Of a stretch of 64,000 bases of DNA, positions 43,447 through 51,891 are shown in pieces (the stretch's first letter is position 1; each line of letters opens with the position of its first letter). Source of the DNA: Cystobacter fuscus (GTDB lineage Bacteria; Myxococcota; Myxococcia; Myxococcales; Myxococcaceae); assembly GCF_002305875.1 (NCBI RefSeq), contig NZ_CP022098.1:5084001-5148000 (forward strand), read 5' to 3'. The notes beneath the pieces are model-generated. The model was not told the DNA's origin. It saw nothing but the letters and a program-made list of their open reading frames with translations, and did not search any database. The translations under genes and the position numbers were made by a program.

Positions 43447-44328
43447 GGCCCGCATGGCCTCGATCACCGCCCGCAGGCCGGCGGAGATGTATTTCCGGGC
43501 CGGGTAGTACAGATACAGCCAGTCTTCCGGGGCGCACCACGGGTCGAGGCAGCGGATCAGTGCGCCGTCGCGGATCAGCGTCTCCGCCCGGTTCTCCCAG
43601 ACATAGGCCAGGCCTCCGCCCGCCAAGGCCGCCCGGATCAGCAGGTCATGGTCGTCGGAAGAAAAGGGGCCGGTGGGCTGGAACTCCACGGTCCGGCCGT
43701 CCTTCTTGAACTCCCAGGCGTAGCGCATGCCCGAGGGATAGAGGTTCTGAAAGCAGATGTGAGCCTTCAGTTCGGTGGGGGTGCGCGGGACCGGCCGAGC
43801 CGCAAAATAGGCTGGTGAGCCGACGACCGCGAAGCGCAGGCGGGGCTTGATCCGCACAGCCGTCATGCCGTCGCGCAGGCTTTCCCCCAGCCGGATGCCG
43901 GCGTCGAAACCTTCCTCGACGATATCCACCAGGCGATCGGTGGTGACGATCTCAAGCTCCAGGTTGGGATGGGAGGCGATCAGGGGTCCAAGCACGGGAC
44001 CCAGGATGAAGGGCGCGATCGAGCTGGGCGCATTGAGCCGCACCTTGCCGAACGGCGAGTCCCGGAACTGATTCAACCCGTCCATGGCCGAGCCGATGTC
44101 CCCGAACGCTGGTGCCAGCCGCGACAGCAGCATGGCCCCCGCGTCGGTGAGCGATACGCTGCGGGTCGTGCGGTTCAGCAGCCGGATGCCGACACGGGAT
44201 TCCAGATTGCTGACCGCGTGGCTGATGGCCGAGGCCGTGACGCCGCGCTCCTCGCCCGCCCGCTTGAAACTCTTGTGGCGGGCGACCGCGTCGAAGGCGG
44301 CCAGTTCCGAAAGATCCGTCGTGCGCAT
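43444..44328 (-). CDS. LysR family transcriptional regulator
   Basis: 294 aa, complete. The N-terminal winged helix has LAAFDAVARHKSFKRAGEERG and VTASAISHAVSNLESRVGIRLLNRTTRSV, the standard LysR pattern. The C-terminal two-lobe effector domain is intact. It is divergent from the VOC gene at 44452, and the 123-bp gap is the expected control region. The codon style is closer to an alphaproteobacterium than to the neighbours, and the frame ends abruptly at the border of repeat R3. It probably arrived with the VOC gene by transfer. Confidence 0.9.
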   Translation of the reverse strand: MRTTDLSELAAFDAVARHKSFKRAGEERGVTASAISHAVSNLESRVGIRLLNRTTRSVSLTDAGAMLLSRLAPAFGDIGSAMDGLNQFRDSPFGKVRLNAPSSIAPFILGPVLGPLIASHPNLELEIVTTDRLVDIVEEGFDAGIRLGESLRDGMTAVRIKPRLRFAVVGSPAYFAARPVPRTPTELKAHICFQNLYPSGMRYAWEFKKDGRTVEFQPTGPFSSDDHDLLIRAALAGGGLAYVWENRAETLIRDGALIRCLDPWCAPEDWLYLYYPARKYISAGLRAVIEAMRA

Positions 44329-44451
44329 TGCTGAATTATACTCAGGATTGAGCGGAAGATTTCCAATCTAATCATCGTGGTCGTGAAGGTGCACTTTTCT
44401 CCTCGAAGCCGGGCGGCACTGACGCCGCCGGCCAGAACAGGAGCGTTTCAA

Positions 44452-44913
44452 ATGGCTGATTTCATCCCGCCCGCCCAGAACCCCGGCTCGATCTTCGCCG
44501 ACATGCGCGGCCATCACGTCGCCGTCCGCACCCCCAGCCTGGAAGAGGCCAAGGCCTTCTACGTCGGCAAGCTGGATTTCCGCGTCGTGGCCGAATGGGC
44601 CTATGGCGACGAGAACCTGGCCTATCTGGCTCCGCCGACCGACGATCATTTCTACGTCGAGGTGCTGGGCGGCGGTGAGCCGGCGCCGGCCGAAGTCCGC
44701 CCCTATACCGACCTGGCCGACAGCCTGAAGTACCGCGGCTATCATCACTTCTGCCTCAACGTCTCGAATGTCGAGGAGACGGTCGAGAAGCTGCGCGGAC
44801 GTGGCGTCACCATCGTCACCGAGCCGTTCGTGCTGGAGGCCATCAGCCGCAAGCTGGCCTTCTTCCGCGACCCGTTCGGCAACCTGATCGAGCTGGCGCA
44901 GGTGCTGTCGTGA
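44452..44913 (+). CDS. VOC (glyoxalase/dioxygenase-like) metalloenzyme
   Basis: 153 aa from the ATG at 44452. Two beta-alpha-beta-beta-beta modules of the vicinal oxygen chelate family are visible, with the start MRGHHVAVRTPSLEEAKAFY, the metal-site His in HHVAV and in YHHFCLNVS, and a Glu at PFGNLIELAQV. Likely a small metal-dependent enzyme or binding protein for a hydrophobic ligand. It is under the divergent LysR gene. Its centre (44703-44746) is duplicated at 49197-49240. Confidence 0.88.
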   Translation: MADFIPPAQNPGSIFADMRGHHVAVRTPSLEEAKAFYVGKLDFRVVAEWAYGDENLAYLAPPTDDHFYVEVLGGGEPAPAEVRPYTDLADSLKYRGYHHFCLNVSNVEETVEKLRGRGVTIVTEPFVLEAISRKLAFFRDPFGNLIELAQVLS

Positions 44914-44920
44914 GCGGCGC

Positions 44921-45013
44921 CTGCTGAGCGTCGGCGCCGGCCCGGGCATCGGGCTGGCTACGGCGGAGCGCTTCGGCCGCGAGGGTTGGACCCTCGTGCG
45001 CCATCGGGACTGA
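44921..45013 (+). pseudogene. Remnant of a short-chain dehydrogenase (SDR) gene
   Basis: Just behind the VOC stop a 30-codon open piece reads SVGAGPGIGLATAERFGREG, the Rossmann glycine motif (G-x-G-x-G-x-A) of an SDR, followed by a TGA. The rest of the enzyme is missing. It shows that the transferred LysR-VOC-SDR unit was cut off here and joined to native DNA. Confidence 0.6.
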
Positions 45014-45168
45014 CAAAGCCAGCAGGGGGCTGGGGGACTTGCGCCGTGTGCCCACTGGCGCCGCGCGCGGCCTTGCTGGCCCCTGCCTTCTATACTTTTG
45101 GCCACCACACGGGGGACGCCCGCCCTGGACCCATGAACGGGAGGAGTCGGATAGGCTTCCCCTCTGCC

Positions 45169-45822
45169 ATGTCCTCCAAGAACAAGTACGTCCCCGAGCC
45201 CCTTCCCGCCCACTCCGAGTTCACCGTGCGGCCCGACGTGCTCCAGGTCTCCCTCACCGTGTCGCTCGAGACCGAGGAGCTCGCGCAGGCCCTGCCCACG
45301 TTGCAGCGCGCGTGTGAGCAGTTTCAACGGCGGCTGCGCGACACCCTGGGCACCGACGTCACCCTCGTGCTCCGCGGCGCCCGCTTCAGTCGGCCCTCGC
45401 GCAACAAGCTCGCGCTCTCGGAGGATGACAGCACCTTCGTCGCCGTGGACGGCCTGCTGGAGGTTCCCCTCCCGGCGGAACTGGACTTCTGGGCCCGAGG
45501 CTCGCGTCTGGGCACGCTCTCGCGCCTTTGCCACGACACCGAGCGCGACAGTCAGCTCATGAAGAAGAGCCCCCACTTCAGCTTCACCGCCGTCGAGGCG
45601 CGGCTGCTGCGGCCCGAGGCCCACCGCGCCGAGCTCCTGCGCCGCTTCGTCACCCGGGCGCGTGAACTCGCCGAGGCCGCCGGCTCCCCCGCGGCGCCTC
45701 TGCATCTGATGGACTGCTCGGTCCCCGGGCCCGTGGAGCAGAGTCCGCTCTCGCTGGAGGAGGTGGGCTTGTCCCTCGCCATCCGCTCCCGGCTGGACGT
45801 GGTGCGCGCCCGGGAGGAGTGA
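45169..45822 (+). CDS. Hypothetical protein, SIMPL-like
   Basis: 217 aa from the ATG at 45169; longer frames start in unlikely sequence. The first part (VRPDVLQVSLTVSLETEELAQ) resembles the periplasmic SIMPL domain pattern, but no signal peptide is seen and the match is weak. The rest is charged and mixed. It is flanked by the LysR-VOC unit and the second copy of repeat R1 and looks like native myxobacterial DNA. Function unknown. Confidence 0.6.
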   Translation: MSSKNKYVPEPLPAHSEFTVRPDVLQVSLTVSLETEELAQALPTLQRACEQFQRRLRDTLGTDVTLVLRGARFSRPSRNKLALSEDDSTFVAVDGLLEVPLPAELDFWARGSRLGTLSRLCHDTERDSQLMKKSPHFSFTAVEARLLRPEAHRAELLRRFVTRARELAEAAGSPAAPLHLMDCSVPGPVEQSPLSLEEVGLSLAIRSRLDVVRAREE

Positions 45823-45932
45823 GTCCGCGAGCCCCACCGCGAGGACCGGGGCGGCCGGAGGAGACCGGCACCAGTGGCGACAAGGGCTTCTTCTTTCATC
45901 TGCTGGACCTGACGCGGGGACATCGCTTCGCG

Positions 45933-46910
45933 GCTGCCCGTGGCCCGGGAGTGCCCCTCGGCGGTGGCCTGAGCCGTGCCGTGTCACCCAACAGGATGCG
46001 CCCTTCGCCTTGACTCGAGTGGTTGAATCCGCTCCCCTGTGCGGCTGGCGCATCGGTGCGCTTTCGCGAGGGGACAGCAGGTGGCGGACGAGAAGGACCC
46101 GAGGCACGAGCGGGTGGGGCCGTTCCGGCTCGGCAGGAAGTTCGACGAGGTGGGGCCCGAGTTGGGGCACCTCTATGCGTCGTGGCATGTGGCCACGGGC
46201 CAGCCAGCCGTGACGTTGCGGCCGAGCGACCGGGTGTACTGGCTGCACCAGGGGCCCTGGCGACTCGGTCTGTCCTGCGAGCACGGCTCCCCCGACGTGT
46301 CGCTGACGGTCGAGCAGGCTCCGCCCTTCGCTCCACCCACCGAGGTGGCCGACCTGCTCGTGTTGATGAGTGCCGCGTTCCGGCGCGTGGAAGACAGTCC
46401 CCGGCTCCATGCCCACTTCGCGGCCGGGCCCGTGAAGCCCCGCCGGGCGGGTTGGGGCTCCCGCGCTCTCGTAGGCACTGCCGTGCTCGTGCTGGGACTC
46501 GGTGTCTGGTTCCACGTCACCGCGGGCGCCCCTCCGCCCGCGCGCTCCCTTCCCACGGGGGAGGTGCCCCTGGAAGCCCCGTCCTTGATCAACACCGGGG
46601 ACGCTTCTGGGCAGACCATCGCCTATCCCCCGCCCAGACAGCCCTTTCGCAATCAGAAGAAGGCACCCTGCAACACCCGGAATCAACTCGAGGTCGAGAT
46701 CAACGGCGGGTGCTGGGTAGAACTCGCGCAGCGGCCCCCATGCGCCGACGACCGGGCCGAGTACGAGGGCAAGTGCTATCTGCCCGTGGCGAAGGAGCAG
46801 GGTCGTCCGCCGCAATCCGCCGGGCCCTGAGCGCGCGCCGGGCGTTGGTTCGCACCCTGGGAGAGGAGCGCGTCCTGTCCTTGCCGTGGAGGCGGCGGGA
46901 ATCGAAGCCG
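45933..46910. repeat. Direct repeat R1, copy 2
   Basis: Second copy of R1 (see 39864-40843). It holds the second copy of the 249-aa protein gene. Just inside its end is a tRNA-T-arm-like sequence (GGCGGGAATCGAAGCCGC), present in both copies. Confidence 0.95.
46081..46830 (+). CDS. Hypothetical myxobacterial membrane protein, copy 2
   Basis: 249 aa from the GTG at 46081, same start context as copy 1 at 40012-40761. The two proteins differ by only about 15 substitutions, scattered and in frame, with the transmembrane helix and Cys tail kept. Both copies therefore look functional. Its downstream neighbour is the arsenic operon on the other strand rather than a kinase remnant. Function unknown. 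Confidence 0.75.
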   Translation: MADEKDPRHERVGPFRLGRKFDEVGPELGHLYASWHVATGQPAVTLRPSDRVYWLHQGPWRLGLSCEHGSPDVSLTVEQAPPFAPPTEVADLLVLMSAAFRRVEDSPRLHAHFAAGPVKPRRAGWGSRALVGTAVLVLGLGVWFHVTAGAPPPARSLPTGEVPLEAPSLINTGDASGQTIAYPPPRQPFRNQKKAPCNTRNQLEVEINGGCWVELAQRPPCADDRAEYEGKCYLPVAKEQGRPPQSAGP

Positions 46911-46923
46911 CGCCGGGTGGGCT

Positions 46924-47325
46924 CTAGGAAGCCCAGCCTTCACGCTCCAGTAGCATCGCAACGCGGGTGCGCACCTCATCGCGAATCTTGCGAACACGCT
47001 CCACCGGCTTCCCCTTCGGGTCCTCCAGGGGCCAGTCGTCGCGCTTCAAGCCCGGCACATGTGGGCAGGCGTCCCCGCAACCCATGGTGACGAGCAGGAA
47101 CGCGCCCTGCGCCAGCTCATCCGTCAGCCGCTGGGGCTTCGCGCCAGACAAGTCGATCCCCACCTCCGACATAGCGGCCTGAACCTCGGGGTGGACGCGC
47201 TCACCCGGTTGCGTTCCGGCCGAAAAGGCTCGTGCTTTTTCCGGTGCCGCTAGCGCGTTGAAATAGGCGGCTGCCATCTGCGAGCGCCCCGCGTTGTGGA
47301 CACAGGCAAAAATCACCGTCTTCAT
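46924..47325 (-). CDS. arsC: Arsenate reductase, low-MW phosphatase type
   Basis: 133 aa from the ATG at 47325, which overlaps the stop of the upstream transporter frame by ATGA. The catalytic P-loop CVHNAGRS (C-x5-R-S) is at the N-terminus, and the second and third redox Cys are in TMGCGDACPHVPG. The Asp acid sits in DDWPLEDPKG. This is the thioredoxin-coupled family that reduces arsenate to arsenite for export. The operon order arsR - ACR3 - arsC is complete in name, but the ACR3 gene is truncated, so reduced arsenite may lack its exporter. Confidence 0.93.
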   Translation of the reverse strand: MKTVIFACVHNAGRSQMAAAYFNALAAPEKARAFSAGTQPGERVHPEVQAAMSEVGIDLSGAKPQRLTDELAQGAFLLVTMGCGDACPHVPGLKRDDWPLEDPKGKPVERVRKIRDEVRTRVAMLLEREGWAS

Positions 47326-48014
47326 CGGGCTCCCTCGGGAGTGGGGGGCGCGGAATGCCCCTTGACAATGTTGTTGTCGCTGAATCGATGCGGCAGCACG
47401 GGTGAGCCTGACTCTGGGAACAAGCGCCGCTTGAGCCACAGAGACAGGTAGACGAGCGCAATAAGGGCGGGCACCTCGATCAGTGGTCCCACGACACCCG
47501 CCAGTGTCTCACCCGAAGCCATGCCGAAAACGCCCACTGCGACCGCGATAGCTAGCTCGAAATTGTTACCGGCTGCCGTGAAGGACAGGGACGTGGTTTC
47601 CTCGTCGCTGAACCCCAACCTACGCGAGAGGAAGAAAGCGCTCGTAAACATGATGCCGAAGTAGATCAGAAGCGGAATGCTGATGCGCACTACGTCCAAT
47701 GGGAGGCGGGTGAGCTTCTCGCCCTGCATCGCGAACATCAGGACGATTGTGTAGAGCAGTCCGAGCAACGCCGTAGGTCCCAAGCGAGGGAGGAACTTCT
47801 TTTCGTACCAGTCTTCGCCTTTGAACCGCGTAAGGCTCAGGCGAGTGAGTGCCCCAGCCGCCAGAGGGACGCCCAGGAAGATCAACACGCTCTTCCCGAT
47901 GCTCCACATGGACACGTCAAATGCAGTGCCCTCCGCGCCGAGCCAACCCGGCACCACGCTCAAGAAGAACCAGCCGAGCACCGAATAGAGGAACCGGGGA
48001 GGGGCAAGGCTCAC
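47322..48014 (-). pseudogene. 5'-truncated ACR3-type arsenite efflux transporter
   Basis: The frame opens at a GTG at 48014 whose first bases overlap the arsR stop (GTGA). From FLYSVLGWFFLSVVPGWLG onward it matches the second half of an ACR3 permease, with about 6 transmembrane helices and the FTAAGNNFELAIAVAVGVFG motif. A full ACR3 has about 350 residues and 10 helices; here only about 230 residues remain. The N-terminal helices, including the conserved Cys of the arsenite site, are missing. The reading frame is not otherwise damaged. It is most likely not a working pump unless a partial form still acts. Confidence 0.75.
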
Positions 48015-48373
48015 TGGCAGGAGTTGGGCCCACGGGATTTGAGGAGCTGTTCGACGTCCTTGCGAAGCGTCTCTTGCTTGCCGAAGGAACTGACGAGCGC
48101 CTTGAGCTGCTGCTTGCACACCTCGTCGAGCTGGGGCGCGAGCCGGTAGTAAACCCAGCTCCCATTCCGTCGGGGCTCCACCACACCGGCCGCGCGCAGC
48201 ACACTGAGCTGGCGGGAGGTGTTGGATTGCGTCAGCTCGAGAGCGGACTCCAGGTGACAGACGCACAGCTCCCCGTGGGCTAGCAGCGCCACGATGCGTA
48301 GTCGGGTTTCATCCCCCAGCGCTTTGAAGAGCCGGGATGGCTGTTGGACGTCGAGCGATGCGGCAGCGGACAT
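48011..48373 (-). CDS. arsR: ArsR family metalloregulator
   Basis: 120 aa. Winged helix with LFKALGDETRLRIVALL and a recognition helix LTQSNTSRQLSVLRAAGVV. The metal-sensing Cys pair is in ELCVCHLE (C-V-C, alpha3-type arsenic site). Long basic/acidic C-terminal helix. It should repress the ars operon until As(III) binds. A perfect palindrome lies directly upstream of the ATG at 48373. No good ribosome site is seen, so the mRNA may be nearly leaderless. Confidence 0.93.
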   Translation of the reverse strand: MSAAASLDVQQPSRLFKALGDETRLRIVALLAHGELCVCHLESALELTQSNTSRQLSVLRAAGVVEPRRNGSWVYYRLAPQLDEVCKQQLKALVSSFGKQETLRKDVEQLLKSRGPNSCQ

Positions 48374-48376
48374 GAC

Positions 48377-48390
48377 GATATTTCAATATC
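48377..48390. promoter_or_regulatory. Putative ArsR operator
   Basis: GATATT-TC-AATATC, a perfect 6-2-6 palindrome 3 bp before the arsR start, followed by an A/T-rich half-site (GCATTT). ArsR-family operators are often ATA-rich palindromes of this size near the start codon. Confidence 0.5.
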
Positions 48391-48543
48391 CGCATTTCCC
48401 GATGCCGGCAATCCCCCTGTCCGTGGCGGTTGTGTGCCAGATGAGGCTCTGAGTGAGTCAACACCGACCCATGGGCTTTCAGCCACCGCCCTATGGCGCA
48501 ACCCTCCTGCAAAGGTGTCAAAGGACTCGTACCGACACCTCGC

Positions 48544-48903
48544 CCTCTGCCCACCTACGAGTTGTCTGACACCCTGCTTGGGCCGGCCGAGGCCGTGCCA
48601 CTCCTGGAGCGTGCTCTGTCACTCGACATGGGGCGTTTGCGTATGGACGTGCAGTGGGAACTGGCCCAAGTGCGCTGGAGCGCGAACCAGGACCGCCCGC
48701 GTGCCGTACAACTGGCGACTGAGGCGCGAGAGCACTGGAAGCGCCTGGGCAATCAGCTCAGGCTCACCCGGGCCTCCCAGTGGTTGGCCATACATGTCAG
48801 CCCGTGCGCGGCGGCCTGCAACATGACTCCCCTGAACCCCCAGGCGCCCGGCTGGGGCTCCGCGCGCCTGCTGCTCACGCCCGATGCCGTTGCCAACCGC
48901 TGA
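48544..48903 (+). pseudogene. Fragment of a Ser/Thr kinase TPR tail
   Basis: An open frame that reads as TPR-rich protein (AEAVPLLERALSLD, then MDVQWELAQVRWSANQDRPR) and ends at 48903. It contains repeat R2 copy 2 and retains about 30 residues upstream of R2 that are missing from copy 1. No kinase domain or start is present. It is a second, independent remnant of the same kinase family as 41054-41620. Confidence 0.7.
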
Positions 48904-49240
48904 GGGACCTGAAGCTACAAAGCACGGCAACCTGCGCACCCACGCAAGATCAAATTGTCGCCAGAAGGATTGAAGTAGCATTCGGGGCCAGCGCGATTTC
49001 TCGTGAGATTGCGGAAACACCTGTGCCGCTCTTTGTTGGGGGCCTGGAGCCTTCGGAAGCTACGCTCTTCCATGCGTTGTTTACAAGCGACCCAAGCATC
49101 ATCCCGTAGCGTGACGTTGCCTGGTCTTCTGGGGCGTGGATACCCAGCAAGGAGGCACAACATCCTGGAGGGCAGGGGCGAGGTCCCACTGTAGTACTAT
49201 ACCGACCTGACCGACAGCCTGAAGTACCGCAGCTGTCATC
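48638..49240. repeat. Collapsed copy of 41449-44746 (R2 + R3 + R4)
   Basis: Reading left to right: 48638-48949 equals 41449-41760; 48950-49199 equals 43185-43446; 49197-49240 equals 44703-44746. The order is the same as in the source, but 1424 bp and 1256 bp are missing between the parts. At the second joint both source ends share CTA, consistent with a microhomology deletion. It is therefore a decayed duplicate of the left region. Confidence 0.9.
48950..49109 (+). pseudogene. 3' fragment of the putative immunity-type partner gene
   Basis: The last 52 codons of the gene at 42769-43344 with few changes, fused at 48949/48950 to the kinase tail. No start codon of its own. Part of the collapsed duplicate. 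Confidence 0.75.
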
Positions 49241-49431
49241 GCTGATCGTCGGCGGCCGGCCCTGCGTGTCGTGTCTCTCCGCCGGCCAACAACAGCCACA
49301 TTGACACAGGCTTCGCCGGGCGATGGCCCGAGGGTGTCGGCTGATGGACGGGAACGCTCCCGCCTCACTTGTCAGGCTGCGCTCCTTGGCCCAGGGTCAT
49401 CTGGATTCAGCGGTCCAGGGGGAACTCGTCA

Positions 49432-50508
49432 ATGGGAAACATTCGCGAAGTGTTCGCTGTGGTCGCAGTGGTGTCCTCACTCTGGATCGCCTGCGGGGGC
49501 GAACGGACAAGTGTCCCTCGGTGGGAGGAGGACCCCGGCGAGCGCCCTTCGACGCTCTCTCCCAGCCTCTCGGTGTGTGTTTTTCAGCGGACCTATCTTC
49601 AGGATGGCTTGCTTCACGAGGAGAAGCTGCTGGATGCACATGGGCGGATGCTCCATTGGCGCTCCCTCGGGCCCAGTGGCGGCACCGAGTTCGAGATCTT
49701 CTCCGTCTACGATGCCGCGGGTCGTGAGGTGATCAGGGAAGAGCACGGACCCGAGTCCGACCAGCTCTCCACATGGGAATACGCGTCTGACGGGCTCTTG
49801 CTCGCCCATCATTCCGACTACCCCGTGACGGGAGACCTCTATCATTACGATGCCAGGGGACGTCTGCTCTATGTCGAGAAGATTCGCGATGGGGAGCTGT
49901 CCTCCACCGAGTCCTTCGTCTATGACGAGGCGGGCCTCAGGGTAGAGGCCCGCGACACGGGGGCTGACGGAAGCCTGTACGGGATGACCCGCTTCGACTA
50001 CCACGAGAACGGTGTCTTGAAGCACTCCATCCATTACGTGACCCCGCACGGTGGGTCACGGGAGGAGACCTTCGATTCGGCGGGGCGGTTGCTGAGCGAG
50101 CGTCTCTCCTCCTCCGCTCACCACGCCACCGTCAGCTCAACCGATTACAACTATGATGAGCAGGGTCGCCTGACGGCGCGCGAGTCCTATTACAAAGAAT
50201 TTCCCTATAGAGAAGAGAGTCGGCTCACCACGCGCTTCACCTTCGACGCTCAGGGCCGGTTGGCGCTCCAGGACGAGGTGCGCATCGAGGGCGACATACA
50301 GCAGCCGGTTCGCCAACACCATACGCTCGTCTTCACCTACGCGCCGCAACTGGTGCGCGTGGAGCGGTACGATGACCATGGCGTGTTGGAGGGGTCGCGA
50401 GAGCTGAGCTACGACGCCTCCGGACGCTTGTCCCGGGAGCTGTTCTCCGGGGCCATGGCTTTGCAACAGCGCTCCATTGACTATCTCTATCTGCCGTGTG
50501 GCTGGTAG
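49432..50508 (+). CDS. Lipoprotein with YD/RHS-like repeats
   Basis: 358 aa from the ATG at 49432 (AGGGGGAA about 9 bases upstream). Lipoprotein signal with the Cys in LWIACGGE (about residue 22). The mature part is built from about eight repeats of the YD/RHS kind: YDAAGREV, YDARGRLLYV, YDEAGLRV, YDEQGRLTA, FDAQGRLAL, YDASGRLS. Such repeats form beta-rich shells and usually occur in large toxins, but here there is no toxin tip. It is likely an outer-membrane-anchored surface or periplasmic protein. The partner and function are unknown. Confidence 0.7.
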   Translation: MGNIREVFAVVAVVSSLWIACGGERTSVPRWEEDPGERPSTLSPSLSVCVFQRTYLQDGLLHEEKLLDAHGRMLHWRSLGPSGGTEFEIFSVYDAAGREVIREEHGPESDQLSTWEYASDGLLLAHHSDYPVTGDLYHYDARGRLLYVEKIRDGELSSTESFVYDEAGLRVEARDTGADGSLYGMTRFDYHENGVLKHSIHYVTPHGGSREETFDSAGRLLSERLSSSAHHATVSSTDYNYDEQGRLTARESYYKEFPYREESRLTTRFTFDAQGRLALQDEVRIEGDIQQPVRQHHTLVFTYAPQLVRVERYDDHGVLEGSRELSYDASGRLSRELFSGAMALQQRSIDYLYLPCGW

Positions 50509-50697
50509 TGATTCACGAGGGTGGGCGCCGATGACCGCGAAGGCCCGGATGTCCATCGGCTCCACCACAATCCGCCGAGTCCTGAGCCAAGGGCGGCGGC
50601 CCTCCTACACCCGGAGGGCCGCCGTGCTTCCAGCCGGAGAAATGGCTGGCTGCCCCACTCCCAGATCCGCGAGGGTTGGCCATTCAGGAGGTCGCAC

Positions 50698-51891
50698 ATG
50701 GCCAGAGGCGCTTTCTTCAACATCCCCTTTCACGGGCACACCAACGCCACCTTTCCCGTGGTGCGCGAGCTGGTGGAGCGGGGCGAGGACATCACCTACT
50801 ACCTCACCGACTCGTTCCGTCCCCAGGTGGAGCGGGCGGGTGCGCGCTTCCATCGCTACGAGAGCACGGTGGAGGAGGGCCTGAAGTCCGGCACCGTGGG
50901 GTTCCTCCCGGCCCGTATGCCCGCGGAGAGCCGCGCGGTGATTCCCCAGCTCATCGAGGCCGTGCGCGCCCAGCGCCCCGACTACGTGGTCTACGATCCG
51001 CTCTGCCTGTGGGGGCAGCTGCTCGCCAACCACCTGCGCATCCCCGCGGTCCTCTTCCGCCCCACCATGGTCGTGACGCCGCGCGGCGGCGCGAGCCTGG
51101 ACTTCATGAAGAGCCGGGTCGCGATGTTTCCGGGCCTGTTCGAGCAGGCGGGAAAGGACATCGCCGTCCTGAGGCAGGAGTACGGTCTGCCTCCTACGGA
51201 CCTCTGGGGCATGTTGCGCCACGAGGAGCCGCTGAACCTGGTCTGTGTGCCGCGCGCGTTCCAGCCCGGGGGCGAGACCTTCGATGAGCGCTACGTCTTC
51301 GTGGGGCCGTCCATCCGGGCGCGCGGAGACACCGGGGACTTCCCCCTGGCGCACCTCGAGGGCGGTCCGGTGCTCTACATCTCGCTGGGAACGGTCTTCA
51401 ACAACTGGCCGGAGTTCTACCGGATGTGCTTCGAGGCGTTCGGCGGGATGCCCTGGCGCGTGGTGCTCTCCACCGGGCACACGGTGAACGTGGCGGAGCT
51501 GGGGGAGGTGCCCGGCAACTTCCTCGTGCGCCCCTCGGTGCCCCAGCTCGAGGTGCTCGAGCGCACGTCCGTCTTCGTCACCCACGGCGGGGCCAACAGC
51601 CTGATGGAGTCCTTCGCCCACAGGGTGCCCGTGGTCGTCATTCCCCAGATGGCCGAGCAGCCGCTCAACGCCGCGCGGGTCGCCGAGCTGGAACTGGGAC
51701 TGGCCCTGCAGCGGGAGACCGTCACGGTGGAGCAGTTGCGGCGGGCGGTGGAGCGGGTCTCGCGCGAGCCCACGTTCCGGGAGAAGGCGCGCACCCTGCA
51801 GCAGGAGGTCCTCGCCTCGGGAGGCTACCGCCGCGCGGCCGAGGCCATCCTCGCGTACAGGGAGAAGTGGGCCGGTGCCAGCGCTTCCTGA
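50698..51891 (+). CDS. MGT/UGT-family glycosyltransferase (GT1, macrolide type)
   Basis: 397 aa from the ATG at 50698, with AGGAGGT just upstream. The N-terminal acceptor domain starts with FFNIPFHGHTNATFPVVREL and the conserved HGH. The C-terminal donor domain has VLYISLGTVFNN, the signature region VPQLEVLERTSVFVTHGGANSLMES with the donor-site HGG, and VPQMAEQPLNA. The pattern is of the macrolide-inactivating/natural product glycosyltransferase group, which uses UDP- or TDP-sugars. Function may be antibiotic modification or self-resistance. It is not in a recognisable biosynthetic cluster. Confidence 0.9.
   Translation: MARGAFFNIPFHGHTNATFPVVRELVERGEDITYYLTDSFRPQVERAGARFHRYESTVEEGLKSGTVGFLPARMPAESRAVIPQLIEAVRAQRPDYVVYDPLCLWGQLLANHLRIPAVLFRPTMVVTPRGGASLDFMKSRVAMFPGLFEQAGKDIAVLRQEYGLPPTDLWGMLRHEEPLNLVCVPRAFQPGGETFDERYVFVGPSIRARGDTGDFPLAHLEGGPVLYISLGTVFNNWPEFYRMCFEAFGGMPWRVVLSTGHTVNVAELGEVPGNFLVRPSVPQLEVLERTSVFVTHGGANSLMESFAHRVPVVVIPQMAEQPLNAARVAELELGLALQRETVTVEQLRRAVERVSREPTFREKARTLQQEVLASGGYRRAAEAILAYREKWAGASAS

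Noticed and set aside
46884-46912. Possible tRNA gene in R1 copy 2
   Set aside because: Only a T-arm and acceptor-like end can be folded; no anticodon or D arm, so not called as a tRNA.
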